Shown piece by piece: positions 9,737-18,959 of a DNA stretch of 64,000 nt. The stretch comes from Gnetum montanum (Eukaryota > Streptophyta > Gnetopsida > Gnetales > Gnetaceae): NCBI GenBank assembly GCA_015680685.1, contig MNCI01020473.1:220461-284460 (forward strand). Direction: 5' to 3'. The notes below the pieces were generated by a model that saw only the letters and a list, made by a program, of their open reading frames with translations, made no database searches and was not told the DNA's origin. How positions within the stretch are numbered: the stretch's first letter is position 1; the number at the start of each line of letters is the position of its first letter. A program made the translations under genes and the position numbers.

Positions 9737-11804
9737 TCAGAGCTCAGAATTGGGGCAGCAGGAACACCCAGCAACACAGCCGCTGTTTGGGTTCTTTTTC
9801 ACTGCTACGCTGTATGGATACATTGTTTGGTTTATGTCACGCACCTGCTGCGAGGTCAGGTTAAGAGCTGTGGCCACCACTATGGCCGGCAGTTTAAACA
9901 AAGCTTCACTTTGAACCTGAACATAGATAAAAATGAAAGCAAAAACATTCAAAATGAGTTGAGTTAATGCAATGCCATGATAATAATCCATAAATATGAA
10001 ACTGAAACTTAAGTTGAATCCATACGAGAAATCCAGCATTTTCGCTGTTGAGGACGGCGATGAAGTCTGCTTCTTGGGTGCCTATGTTTAGTTGGAAATG
10101 GAGCATGCCGCGGGGAAAGACTGTAACATCGCCAGGGTGAAGAATGTCGATGTGGGGGTTACCGCTGGTATCAACGAAACCAATCTGTAGAGGCCCTCCT
10201 GATATGAGCGTTAGTACCTCGGATGCCCGCGGATGTGTGTGAGGCAGATTGGTTCCGCATGGCACCAGCTTGAATCTCGCCATCGTCAGCCCCTGCATCC
10301 TAAGGTAAGAAAATTTACAATGTGTTATATTAGATCAGATATATAGCTACGTGATTGAGAGCTATTTAAATTGCAAATTTACTGTTTCAACGATGATATT
10401 AATGTCTACAATCTCAGGCTAAGTTTTTTCAGCATCTGCAATCTCTGTTTGGTTGGGGACGTCAGTCAGTCTCTAAATAGACGGAAACAAGATTGATTAA
10501 TACATTGACAACAGGATTTTAAAATATTCAAGTGAACTTTGCAATCTCAGGCTACATTTTTTCAGCATCAGCAAGCTTTGTGTCTGGGTGTTGGAGGCCT
10601 CAGTTATCTCTGAATAGATTTATATTGTGTTTGGGGTTGGGACGTTGCTCTCTTTCTGGATGGACGGAAACAAGATTAATTAATACATTGATGACATGTT
10701 TTTAAATTATTCACCTAAACTTTGTAAATTTGGATTAAGTATAGAAAATGGATTTACATTAAAATCACAGTAAGGAACTTATTGCTGAAAATCTAATTCG
10801 AGATTTCAAAAACCAATGTCTGTAAAAGTGTGTACCAAGGTAGGTCCCAACGTGTGAAACACTGGTTACTTACTTTTCACGTTCCATACTTTTCGGAGAC
10901 GGGGACGCATCTAAAAACGGATCCAGACGTCTTGGGAATCGCGTACATAAAAAAATTGAAAAATGTTCATGTTACCGGTAAATCTACATAGCTAGTCTAA
11001 CGTCTATAAAACGTTTCCTAAAATGTTTTAAAACTGTGTTTGCGTATTATTCCCGCTGCACAATTTCATAGTTTTTTAAGTCGACGAGAAATCACCCATT
11101 TATCACCGAGTTATAAATTTTGTTGACCCGAGTTGAGTCAGCAAGATTTTTATAATAAACCTTACTCTTATAAACAAATCAATAGATTTAGGTAGGATTT
11201 TTGGGACTTTCAAATATAATTCGATCGGACTTCACTTCACGAACATGCCCATCCGAAGTATTTTATTTAAAAACACTGCTTCAGATCCATGTCTCGGTGT
11301 TGTACCAGGTACTCGCAGCGTATACAGTCTACGCGCCCATCCCAAGTCCCAATCAGATAAAAGATTGACAGCCCTTAGAAAAGGCTACTAAGGCTGAGAA
11401 TTAAGCAACTTTTACCATATCAAAGATGAAAAAACATACCAGAAACAGTATAACTGACGGCCAGCTCCTCCATTCAGTTCAGATATAGTATTTATACTAC
11501 TGTAATACTAGATTTTCGAAATTCATAGAAAATTAACGGAAACTGAAGCTTCGTTAACTGAAAATTAAAAAACATATGAATACTTGAGAGCAGGGAAGTT
11601 GTCTGTAGTGGTAGACGATCTGACGCCGCCAGAGTCGACACTGACCTCCCCATTTTCCAGGAGGTTGCGCAGAGTAAAGACTTTCACTCCTGCCTCAAAA
11701 TCCCTCAATGGGTCCGGATCCGCTGCAACTGTCATTCCCAGGACAAGAACCAGCACTACCACAGCCACAGCCACAGTGGCTGTCTGCAACTGCATCCTCG
11801 CCAT
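9737..11804 (-). CDS. germin-like protein (cupin), three exons
   Basis: Exons are 11804-11584, 10299-10026 and 9916-9737, giving 224 residues. Donors are CTCAA/GTATTC and CTC/GTATGG; acceptors are CCTTAG/GATGCAG and GTTCAG/GTTCAA. All junctions keep frame. The start is the ATG at 11804, which gives a hydrophobic signal peptide (about residues 1-27). An upstream in-frame ATG at 11843 would add 13 residues before it. Germin box 1 (PHTHPRASE, residues 93-101) and box 2 (GDVTVFPRGMLHFQLN, 130-145) carry all four manganese ligands: H94, H96, E101 and H141. The usual first glycine of box 1 is Cys88. Two N-glycosylation sequons (NLT, NQT) lie in exon 3, and the tail is cysteine-rich (GCVAGCSCC). The N-terminal cysteine pair of classical germins is absent, as in some GLP subfamilies. 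An extracellular cupin of the apoplast is expected; whether it has oxalate oxidase, superoxide dismutase or another activity cannot be told. Length is typical of the family. It looks intact. Confidence 0.88.
10300..11583 (-). other. intron 1 of the germin-like gene, with internal duplication
   Basis: This 1284-base intron holds two copies of CAATCTCAGGCTA followed by TTTTTTCAGCATC (near 10408 and 10540) and two copies of GACGGAAACAAGATT followed by AATTAATACATTGA (near 10481 and 10663), showing an old internal duplication. No coding sequence or element was recognised. Intron 2 is 109 bases (9917-10025). Confidence 0.7.
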
Positions 11805-11895
11805 CGTTGTCTTGTTTGGTGAAAATTGAACACACGATAGCAAGAATGATGCTATTTTTGCTGCATTATGCAGTTGCTGTTGCTTGGCTTATTCA

Positions 11896-11908
11896 TTTAT
11901 AGCGTCAC
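11896..11908 (-). promoter_or_regulatory. TATA box and TGACG motif of the germin-like gene
   Basis: On the minus strand TATAAA (11901-11896) stands about 92 bases upstream of the ATG at 11804, leaving a 5' leader of roughly 60-65 bases. TGACG (11908-11904), the core bound by TGA-type bZIP factors, lies directly upstream of it. Confidence 0.6.
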
Positions 11909-12072
11909 GAGTTATGATTTTCAAAGCACAGTTGCTGAAGACAAGACAGAAAATCAAATTTAAAAACAGAATCTTTGCACCTGGCTCATTCGATCGCCCT
12001 GTTTGCCCTGGAGAATCGTCCAAATACATCAGTCAGAAGAACGTGCAGTGTTTATTACCATTCCAGTGACTT

Positions 12073-12161
12073 TTTTATATGCATTCCGGATTGAATTGGC
12101 GACGGCGCATCTATCTATGCGTAATCCGTGACGTTGTTCGATATTTAGTTTACTCACGGCT
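12073..12161. repeat. direct repeat, copy 1
   Basis: TTTTATATGCATTCCGGATT runs into GAATTG, then CGTAATCCGTGACGTTG and finally TCACGGCT. The same succession occurs at 13763-13858. The pair brackets about 1.6 kb of minisatellite and LINE debris. The copies are diverged and differ by small indels. Confidence 0.65.
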
Positions 12162-12169
12162 CAATAATG

Positions 12170-12525
12170 GGTGTGCCAAGTGGGTTCTGCTATAACTAGG
12201 GTAGGTATTATTTTTATGTAGTGGGTATTATTTTATGTGCCAAGTGGGTTCTGCTTATTTTTATGTAGCGGGTATTATTTTATGTGCCAAGTGGGTTCTG
12301 CTATAACTAGGGGGTATTATTTTACGGGGGTATTATTTTATGTAGTGGGTATTATTTTATGTGCCAAGTGGGTTCCGCTATAACTAGCGTATTATTTTAT
12401 GTAGTGGGTGGCTAAATGCTCATCTGGCTAAATGCTCATATGGTTCTGATCCTCTTTTCCTTAAACGCATGCAGATTTGTAGTGGGTGGCTAAATGCTCA
12501 TCTGGTTCACGCATGCAGATTGGAA
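12170..12525. repeat. scrambled minisatellite
   Basis: Modules GTGCCAAGTGGGTTCTGC, TATAACTAGGG, GGGTATTATTTTATG and TGTAGTGGGT recur in varied order at least four times between 12170 and 12400. A second module pair, GGCTAAATGCTCATCTGG and ACGCATGCAGATT, follows at 12410-12525. Confidence 0.75.
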
Positions 12526-12559
12526 AGCCTAAAGGTAGTAGTTATTGGATTAATACTCA

Positions 12560-13600
12560 TATTTTTAATCGGAGCGTTTTTTTGAAAGGTATTACTATTT
12601 CAAGGTCAAGCACAGTTGGAAGGGTTGGAGTTTTATAGTGAGTTTTGGAACTTTAATAATATTACGGTTTCTTCCTTTATCCTTGATAAGATTTCTCTTT
12701 GGTGGCTTCCCATTAACAATCAACCTTGGGCTATTAAGCATCCTTGTCTTTGTAGTTCCTGAGGCAAGCTTGGCATCTCCTCCCTTTTCTCTCTTCACTT
12801 ACATAATCTTTGGATTACTTGGACTGAGTGCGAACATCTTTACAGTATCAATGCTACTCAGAAGTCCATCCTTTGTGATATTTTGAATAGCTTGAACAAA
12901 AGTGTTGCTATTCAGAATTCTCATCGGGGTTTTTTATTGATATTTCTTGGATTAATGGTCATCCAGTTTTTCCCTATCATTCTAAGATTGTGTATTCTCT
13001 TATTAACTCTACTACTAATATCTGGCCACGATTTAATCAGCTTTGGAAGGTTAATCTCAATGTGTAGGTTTGGAATCAATGTATTCAGACAATTTGGACT
13101 GCCCCTACTTCAAAAATTAAACATTTTTTGTGGTATTTGGTTCACTAAGGTTTACCTATTAGTATTCAACACTCATTTGGGTGTTTTGGATCGGTGATGT
13201 TCTATTGCAATAGGGAAGATACATTTACCCATTGTTTTTTTACTTGTCTCCTTGCTCATAGCTCTTGAACTCTGTGTGGCAGGTATTTACAGAGTTTTCC
13301 TCCAGGGCTGGATGAGGTTCAATTTGGTGACACTCCTCAACTTCAAGGATCCCTATTTTTTACTTGGTGTTGCTTTCGACCCCTTATCCTTCATGCCATC
13401 TAGAAGTAAGCTTTGATGTAATGTGGTTTTTCAAAGAGACTCTCATGCTAATGTTCTTCCTTTGTCAGTTCAAGGAGACATTGTTCGTTGATACTCCACC
13501 TGAATTTTTGATTTTTTCTTCCCTTTGTTTTCTAATCTATTGCTTTTTAACTAGATCTCTCTTTCATCCCCTTTTCTTCTTCCTGTGGTGAGGTTTTCAA
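12560..13600 (+). pseudogene. LINE remnant with zf-RVT-like C-terminus
   Basis: Read across frames, 12620-13200 gives ILDKISLWWLPINNQPW, then SINATQKSILCDILN, PTSKIKHFLW, HKGLPI-like residues after a stop, and finally C-N-R-E-D-T-x-x-H-x-F-F-x-C. The KIKHFLW block followed by a Cys/His cluster is the arrangement of the zf-RVT domain near the end of plant LINE ORF2 proteins. Further right, WFFKETLMLM-like sequence resembles the ORF2 end. Stops and frame changes are frequent. It is a dead 3' fragment. Confidence 0.6.
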
Positions 13601-13762
13601 CTATGGTTGTTAAGATGTATACATGGTGAGGCCTCCCCTTCTCTGCTAGGCCTTTCTTCCTTCTTGTTTTGATGTTTCTCCTCTTTCTCTTGGTCTCTCT
13701 TTTGTTCTCTTACGTACTCTGATTTTTTACTTTTAATATAATTTATTTTTGGGATCTCACAT

Positions 13763-13858
13763 TTTTATAGGCATTCCAGATTGAATTGCCCACAGCTTTA
13801 TTTATGATTATGAATACGTAATCCGTCAGGTTGGTCAATATTTGCTTTAATCACGGCT
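13763..13858. repeat. direct repeat, copy 2
   Basis: ATTTTTATAGGCATTCCAGA, ATTGAATTG, CGTAATCCGT and TTAATCACGGCT match copy 1 at 12073-12161 in the same order and orientation. Confidence 0.65.
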
Positions 13859-13964
13859 TTCAGTGATGGTTCTGCAATGGCCTTGACTCTGTCAAAACAC
13901 AGTTTCTGCACTGCTCTCAAAGGAGAGTTTGAAGAAGCACAATCTAAATCGTGGATTTTGGCAG

Positions 13965-14145
13965 ATTCTATGAGTCAACCCACCCCCACCGGATGGAAGT
14001 TCGACGTCCTTGTCGAAAGTCCCCTTTGAGTAGGAGTTCGAACAACTCCTCACCACGGTCCGTTGTGGCATCCATTTCACTATTGTCCTCATCTTGGGAC
14101 AAGTAGTTTGAGAGTTGACTCCTTCGACTCAGCAAGGTCCACCTT
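13965..14145 (-). mobile_element. leader and PPT-like piece of a second gypsy copy
   Basis: Following the PBS on the minus strand, a short frame starts MDATTDRGEELFELLLKG and runs directly into GGTGGGGGTGGGTT near 13985. This polypurine tract, and the GACGTCG-type bases before it, also stand just upstream of the LTR at 14710-14745. The 5' leader is thus joined to the 3' end of the internal region, with nearly all of gag-pol deleted. The expected second LTR does not follow. Confidence 0.5.
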
Positions 14146-14157
14146 GCTCTGATACCA
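14146..14157 (-). other. primer-binding site, tRNA-iMet type
   Basis: TGGTATCAGAGC on the minus strand lies two bases past the LTR end. This is the standard initiator-tRNA-Met PBS of many plant LTR retrotransposons. Confidence 0.85.
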
Positions 14158-14159
14158 AT

Positions 14160-14709
14160 TGTCACCAGGTACTTCGCAGCGGTAAATTTTTCGCACCTGG
14201 TGATAGCGCTAAGTGCCACGACACCTAGCCAGCTACTCGTAACGAACGCAACACAACGAAGGCAACAACGAAACTCAAGCTCAACAGAAACGCTTACAGG
14301 AAAACTCCCCAACCTTTACTCAAAGGAATGCTTTACAGCATGTACATGAGGATGCCCCAATGTGAGTAGAGCCTCTGGTATTTAAAGACATGGGCAAACC
14401 CAGCAGCGTTCCCCTCACGCATCCGTCCCAACTGCCTTCCTTTAATGATCAAAGGTGCGTGCACGCTACCTCTATTTGAATCTCAAAGTAGTCCCATCCC
14501 GCATCCGTCGCACCTGCCCTCTTTCAATGCTAAGAGGTGTGCATGCGCTACACCTGGATGACTTTAGTTGTAGCCCCACTCGCATGCATCTGTTCCAGGC
14601 TCCCCCTGGTGGTACCAAAAGTCTTTCCACACCCCAGTTGTGGATTAATTGCAGCTCAAGTACGCCTGCACATGAGCCTGCGATCGCGACAGCTTAAGAC
14701 GTTGTGACA
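14160..14709 (-). mobile_element. 550-bp LTR of chromodomain gypsy element
   Basis: On the minus strand the LTR starts TGTCACAACGTC (14709) and ends GCGAAGTACCTGGTGACA (14160), with inverted ends TGTCAC and GTGACA. Upstream is the polypurine stretch GGTGGGGGTGGGTT and the end of gag-pol; downstream is a PBS. It is therefore flanked by internal sequence on both sides. Confidence 0.85.
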
Positions 14710-16136
14710 AACCCACCCCCACCAGATGAGTCCGACGTCCTCATCGACAGTCCATCCAGGTAGAGTTTGACAACATCCTCAAACTGCCATAGGGTAACAT
14801 CATGTTCCCATGTGCAATCCTCCTTGCTATAGCCCTTCCACTGGACTAGGTAGTGAGTGCGCCGATTCTTTCGATTGGCACCCTCAGTGCGATGACTAAG
14901 GATCCTTTTAGCCGTTCTCCAAAATTCCTTTCGGATGCTAGGAGGCGCTCTCCTGACTTGATGTCTCACTGCATCCTCATCCTCATAAAAGGGTTTGAGG
15001 AAGCTTACATGAAAAGTGGAATGGATTTTCATCAGCTCCGGTAGTTTTAATCGGTAGGCCACGTTGCCCACCCGCTTCACCACCTCGAATGGTCCATCGT
15101 ACCTCTGAAGAAGGGCTTTATGATACCGCTTATCAATGACCTTCTTCCAGATTTGAGGAGTAAGTTTTAACAACACCTTATCTCCTTCATGGTACTTGAC
15201 TGCCCTCCAATTTTGGTCAGCGTACTTCTTCATGCGCCTCTGCACCTTTGCCAAGCTATCCTGAGCTTGCACGTAGAGTTCCTGCTTATCACGTGCAAAG
15301 CGATATGCTGCAGGGCATTTCCTTTGCGACTTCAATCTCGCCACTTCCAAGGGCATTATGGGCTGATGCCCAAAGACCAACTCTGCAGGACTCAATCCTG
15401 TTGAAGAAGTTTGGTGCAAGTTGTAGCAGAACTGGGCGGTATCAAGTAGTGCAACCCAATTTTGCTGACTTGCAGTTACAAAATGGCGAAGATACTCTTC
15501 GACCAAAGCGTTCACTCGCTCCGTTTGCCCATCCGTCTAGGGATGGTTGGCTGTGGAAAATTTCAGTTCTGATCCCATCAAGCCAAACAACACAACCCTG
15601 AACTTCCCCTTGAATCGAGCATCCTGATCACTCACAATGTCTCGTGGCACCCCAAACACCTTTACAACATACCGAAAGAAGAGTTCGACAGTCGCTTCTG
15701 CAGTGCACGCCTGAGATGCAGCTATAAACACAGCATACTTGGAAAACCGATTGACCACAACCAATATCGATGCCTTCCCATCCACCTGTAGGAAACCCGT
15801 AATGAAATCCAGGGAGACGCACTCCCATGGCCTTTCCAGGATTGGAAGCGGTTGAAGAAGCCCAGCCTGCTTCTTCTTCTCCGTCTTCTCTAGTTGACAC
15901 ACTAAACAAGTTCTCACGTAGAGCTCAACATCCTCTTCCATCTTTGGCCAAAAATAGCCTCGAGACAGAAGAGCAAGCATCCGCTTTACCCCTGGGTGCC
16001 TAGCCCATTGGGTGTCATGAGTCTCCCTCATGAGTTCGCATCGTAGTCCCTTACCCTTAGGAACATACAACCTATTCCCGCGAGCATACAAGAGATCGGC
16101 CTCAAGCCAATACTTTTTTACGAGGCCTTCACGCAC
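14694..16136 (-). pseudogene. gypsy integrase with chromodomain (one TAG stop)
   Basis: The zinc-binding part shows a histidine in THDTQWARHPGVKR and the pair CLVCQ. The catalytic core has its first aspartate in SLDFITGF, its second in IVSDQDARF and the glutamate in TDGQTERVN. A TAG at 15537-15539 replaces the glutamine normally found in HPQTDGQ. The usual VVVDRFSKY is VVVNRFSKY. The C-terminal part reads KIHSTFHVSFLKPF and then a chromodomain (HYLVQWKGYSKEDCTWE), placing the element among chromoviruses, whose chromodomains are thought to steer integration toward particular chromatin. The frame ends at a TAA (14694-14696) that lies inside the LTR. Confidence 0.9.
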
Positions 16137-16139
16137 CTA

Positions 16140-17681
16140 TTGTCTCAGTTGACAGTACGTTTTTTCTACTTCAGCGGCTTCTTTCACCTTGTCAATGAAG
16201 TTCACCTAAACTGTCATCAACGCGGCTACATAAGTTTGAACCTCTCGTCGACTTAGCGCATCCGCTACCTAGTTCTCCCGCCCAGGTCGATGAACCCAAT
16301 CGAAGTCGAATTCCGCAAGGTACTCTTGCCACCTTGCCTACTTCAGGGAGAGTTTCTTCTGTGTTTTAAAGTATGTGTTGGCCACATTGTCTGTGACCAC
16401 GGTGAATTTTGCTCCCAGCAAGTAGTGCCTCCAAATATTCAGGCAATGCACTACTGCCGTCATCTCCTTCTCGTGAGCAGTGTACCGCTACTCTGCATCT
16501 TTAAGCTTCTTGTTCTCAAATGCGATTGGATGTCCCTCCTACACAAGGACTCCACCAAGCACTCGATCCGACGCATCGGTGTGAAGTTCGAAGGGAACTT
16601 CAAAGTTAGGCAACCGCAACACTGGTTCTGACGTTACAACTTCTTTCACTTGAGTGAAGGCATTCTCACACGCCTCAGACCAAACCCATGTTTGGTTCTT
16701 CTTCAGCAAATCGGTCAAGGGCGCTACCTTCCTTGCGTAGCCCTTAATGAACTGACAATAATAATTTGCAAGTCCTAAAAAGGACCGCAACTCGGGAACC
16801 TTCTTTGGAGCGGGCCACTCCATGATCGCCTGGACCTTGTGATAGTCCATTTTGATTTTCCCCTGCAATATTCGATGACCCAAGAACAGGATCTCTTGGA
16901 CACCGAATTCGCATTTCTCTTTCTTTACATACAGGTGATTCTCTTTTAGCCTTGAGAACACCTGCCTCAAATGTTCCACATGAGCCTCCAGGCTCTCACT
17001 ATACACAACGATGTCTTCTAGATAGACCACAACCGATCTATCTAGGAACTCATATAAGACATCATTCATCAGATTACAAAATGTAGCAGGGGCGTTGGTG
17101 AGCCCAAACGGCATCACCAAAAACTCGAATGAACCGTATTGAGTTACACACGCTATCTTTGCTTCATCCCCAACAGCGATGCGCACCTGCCAGTAACCTA
17201 ACCTCAAATCGAGCTTGGTAAAGTACCTTGCTCTAGCCAAATGATCAAACAAGTCTGCCACATTTGGCACAAGATACTTGTTTTTGATCGTGATCTTGTT
17301 TAACGCCCTATAGTCCATGCACATCCTCAGCGTGCCATCCTGCTTCTTCTGGAAGAGCACCGGTGCCCCATACGGTGCCTTCGACGGTTGAAGGTAGCCA
17401 GCCTCCAACAGGTCGTCTAGTTGCTTTCGCAACTCCTCAAGTTCCATGGGGGACATTCGGTAAGGAACGCTCGCAGGCAGCCTTGCCCCAAGTTCCAACT
17501 CGATGCGATGGTCTACTCTCCTCCTAGGAGGTAAGACCTTAGGTAACTTGGGTGGCATGACATCTGCAAATTCGTGTAACAGATGCACCACACAATTGGG
17601 CACCTCCACTGTGAGGTTTTCCTTGATCTCGACCAAGGTTGCCAACACAGTAACTTCTCCCCGTTTCACCCCTGAATTTTT
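16140..17681 (-). pseudogene. gypsy reverse transcriptase and RNase H (five in-frame TAG)
   Basis: RT signatures run in order: [62 protein letters not shown] and YLEDIVVY. The last is YLDD in active elements, so a catalytic aspartate has become glutamate. [12 protein letters not shown] and the RNase H start [16 protein letters not shown] follow. RNase H continues through RYTAHEKEM, NIWRHYLLG and VADALSRRE with TAG stops at 16539, 16488, 16338, 16269 and 16206, but with no frameshift. The gene is clearly dead yet well preserved apart from these. Confidence 0.9.
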
Positions 17682-18428
17682 TTAAGTTGCCGATTGAAAC
17701 ATCAGTTTGAGCTCTTTACATCTAATGGGGATAAAATTCGGTTGCCTTTCATCGGCAATCAACATCCCACCCAAGTGAGGTGCCACTAGAATCAACTCGA
17801 AGTCATCTAAAGAGACAACAACAAATTTACAATCATCCTCCCAAAGACCAACTCTGAGAGGAGCAGAGATCACACCGTGAACAGGTTGTGCTCCCAAGTT
17901 CACAGCCTTCACCTTACTCTGACTCTTGGCGATGGTCAAGCCAAGTTTTCCCACCAACCGCTGGGACACGAAGTTATTCGTCGCTCCCATATCCAGCATT
18001 GTGGTTACCTTCTGTCCATTGAGGAACACCTCCACAAACATTAGCTCGTTGGGTGGAATGGCCTTCTGGCAGGAAAGAGTGTTCAACAGCTGCAATGGGT
18101 TGCACCTCAAGTTACTGTCCTCTTCCTCAGGCTCATCTTGAAGTCTGAGAGCCGCGAGCTTCTCCCTCGAAGGACAGTTGTGCGCATGATGTGGTCCATC
18201 ACAAATAAAGCACCCAGACGAGAATTTCTTCCCTTGGGATGTGCCGTCTCCCTTGGGTTTTGAGGGCGTCCCCTCCTTCTTCTTGTCTTTGGGGCCTCGC
18301 TGCTGTCTTCCACCCTTCTTGCCCTCGTCATAGGGCTTCTTCTGCTCTGAGTTGGATCCGGAAGAGCCCCGTTTGTAGTCAACCAAGCCATCCGCAGTAG
18401 CTATGGCCGTTGGAAAATCTTTTACGTT
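17682..18428 (-). pseudogene. gypsy nucleocapsid and protease
   Basis: After a lysine/glycine-rich stretch comes a zinc knuckle CFICDGPHHAHNC (C-x2-C-x3-H-x4-C). About 85 residues on, TTMLDMGATNNFVSQRLVG is the aspartic protease active site; the usual D-S/T-G is DMG, so the catalytic threonine or serine has become methionine. The segment lies in the same frame as gag upstream and RT downstream, separated by a TAG (18429-18431) and a TAA (17682-17684). Confidence 0.85.
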
Positions 18429-18945
18429 CTACCTCCTTAGCTCTGCTTGCGCCCATGGCTGCAACCCTGAAAGAAAGTTAAATAGCCTATCCTCATTAGA
18501 CATGTTCTTGATGTCTAATATTAAGGAACTGAATTCCTTGACATATTCACGCAAGGTCGTGGTGTGTCTTAGATTTCTGAGAGACTCTCTTTCCATCCAT
18601 GCAGCATTCAGAGGAAGGAACTGATCCTTCAGCTCCTTTCTGAGTGCATCCCACGTTGCGATTGGAGGACGGCCAACACTTGCATCGTTCTCCAGTTGCA
18701 TCCTCCACCACAGCTTTGCATCTCCAACGAGATACATGCTAGTGATTGTGACCCTCTGGTCATCAGGAACATGAGCAGCGCAAAAGTACTGCTCCATGTC
18801 CCACAAAAAGTTTTCCAACTCCTTCGCATTCTGACTCCCTCCAAACTGTTTTAGCTCTGGCACCTTCAGTTTGGAGTTTTGGGGGTTGCCACTCCCCTGA
18901 GAAGATCCTGCAACAATCTTCTTTAGTAATGTGATATGACATGCA
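18429..18945 (-). pseudogene. gypsy gag capsid, N-terminally truncated
   Basis: The retrotransposon gag domain is clear: FLWDMEQYFCAAHVPDDQRV, LVGDAKLWWRMQ, TWDALRKELKDQFLP and FLSGLQPWAQAELRR. It is terminated by a TAG where related elements have glutamine (LRRQNV). Upstream of PELKQFGG the frame continues about 25 codons and then homology ends between 18920 and 18960, so the start of gag, the 5' PBS and the 5' LTR are missing. The capsid, protease, RT and integrase pieces form one frame over 4.2 kb. Confidence 0.85.
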
Positions 18946-18959
18946 TTTAGCGTTCAAAT

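Noticed and set aside
9676-9967. Plus-strand frames over the germin-like exon 3
   Set aside because: Antisense shadow of the germin-like exon, which is supported by splice sites and domain continuity.
18403-18624. Plus-strand frames within 14.7-18.9 kb
   Set aside because: They are the antisense of the gypsy gag-pol frame, which has all family motifs on the minus strand.
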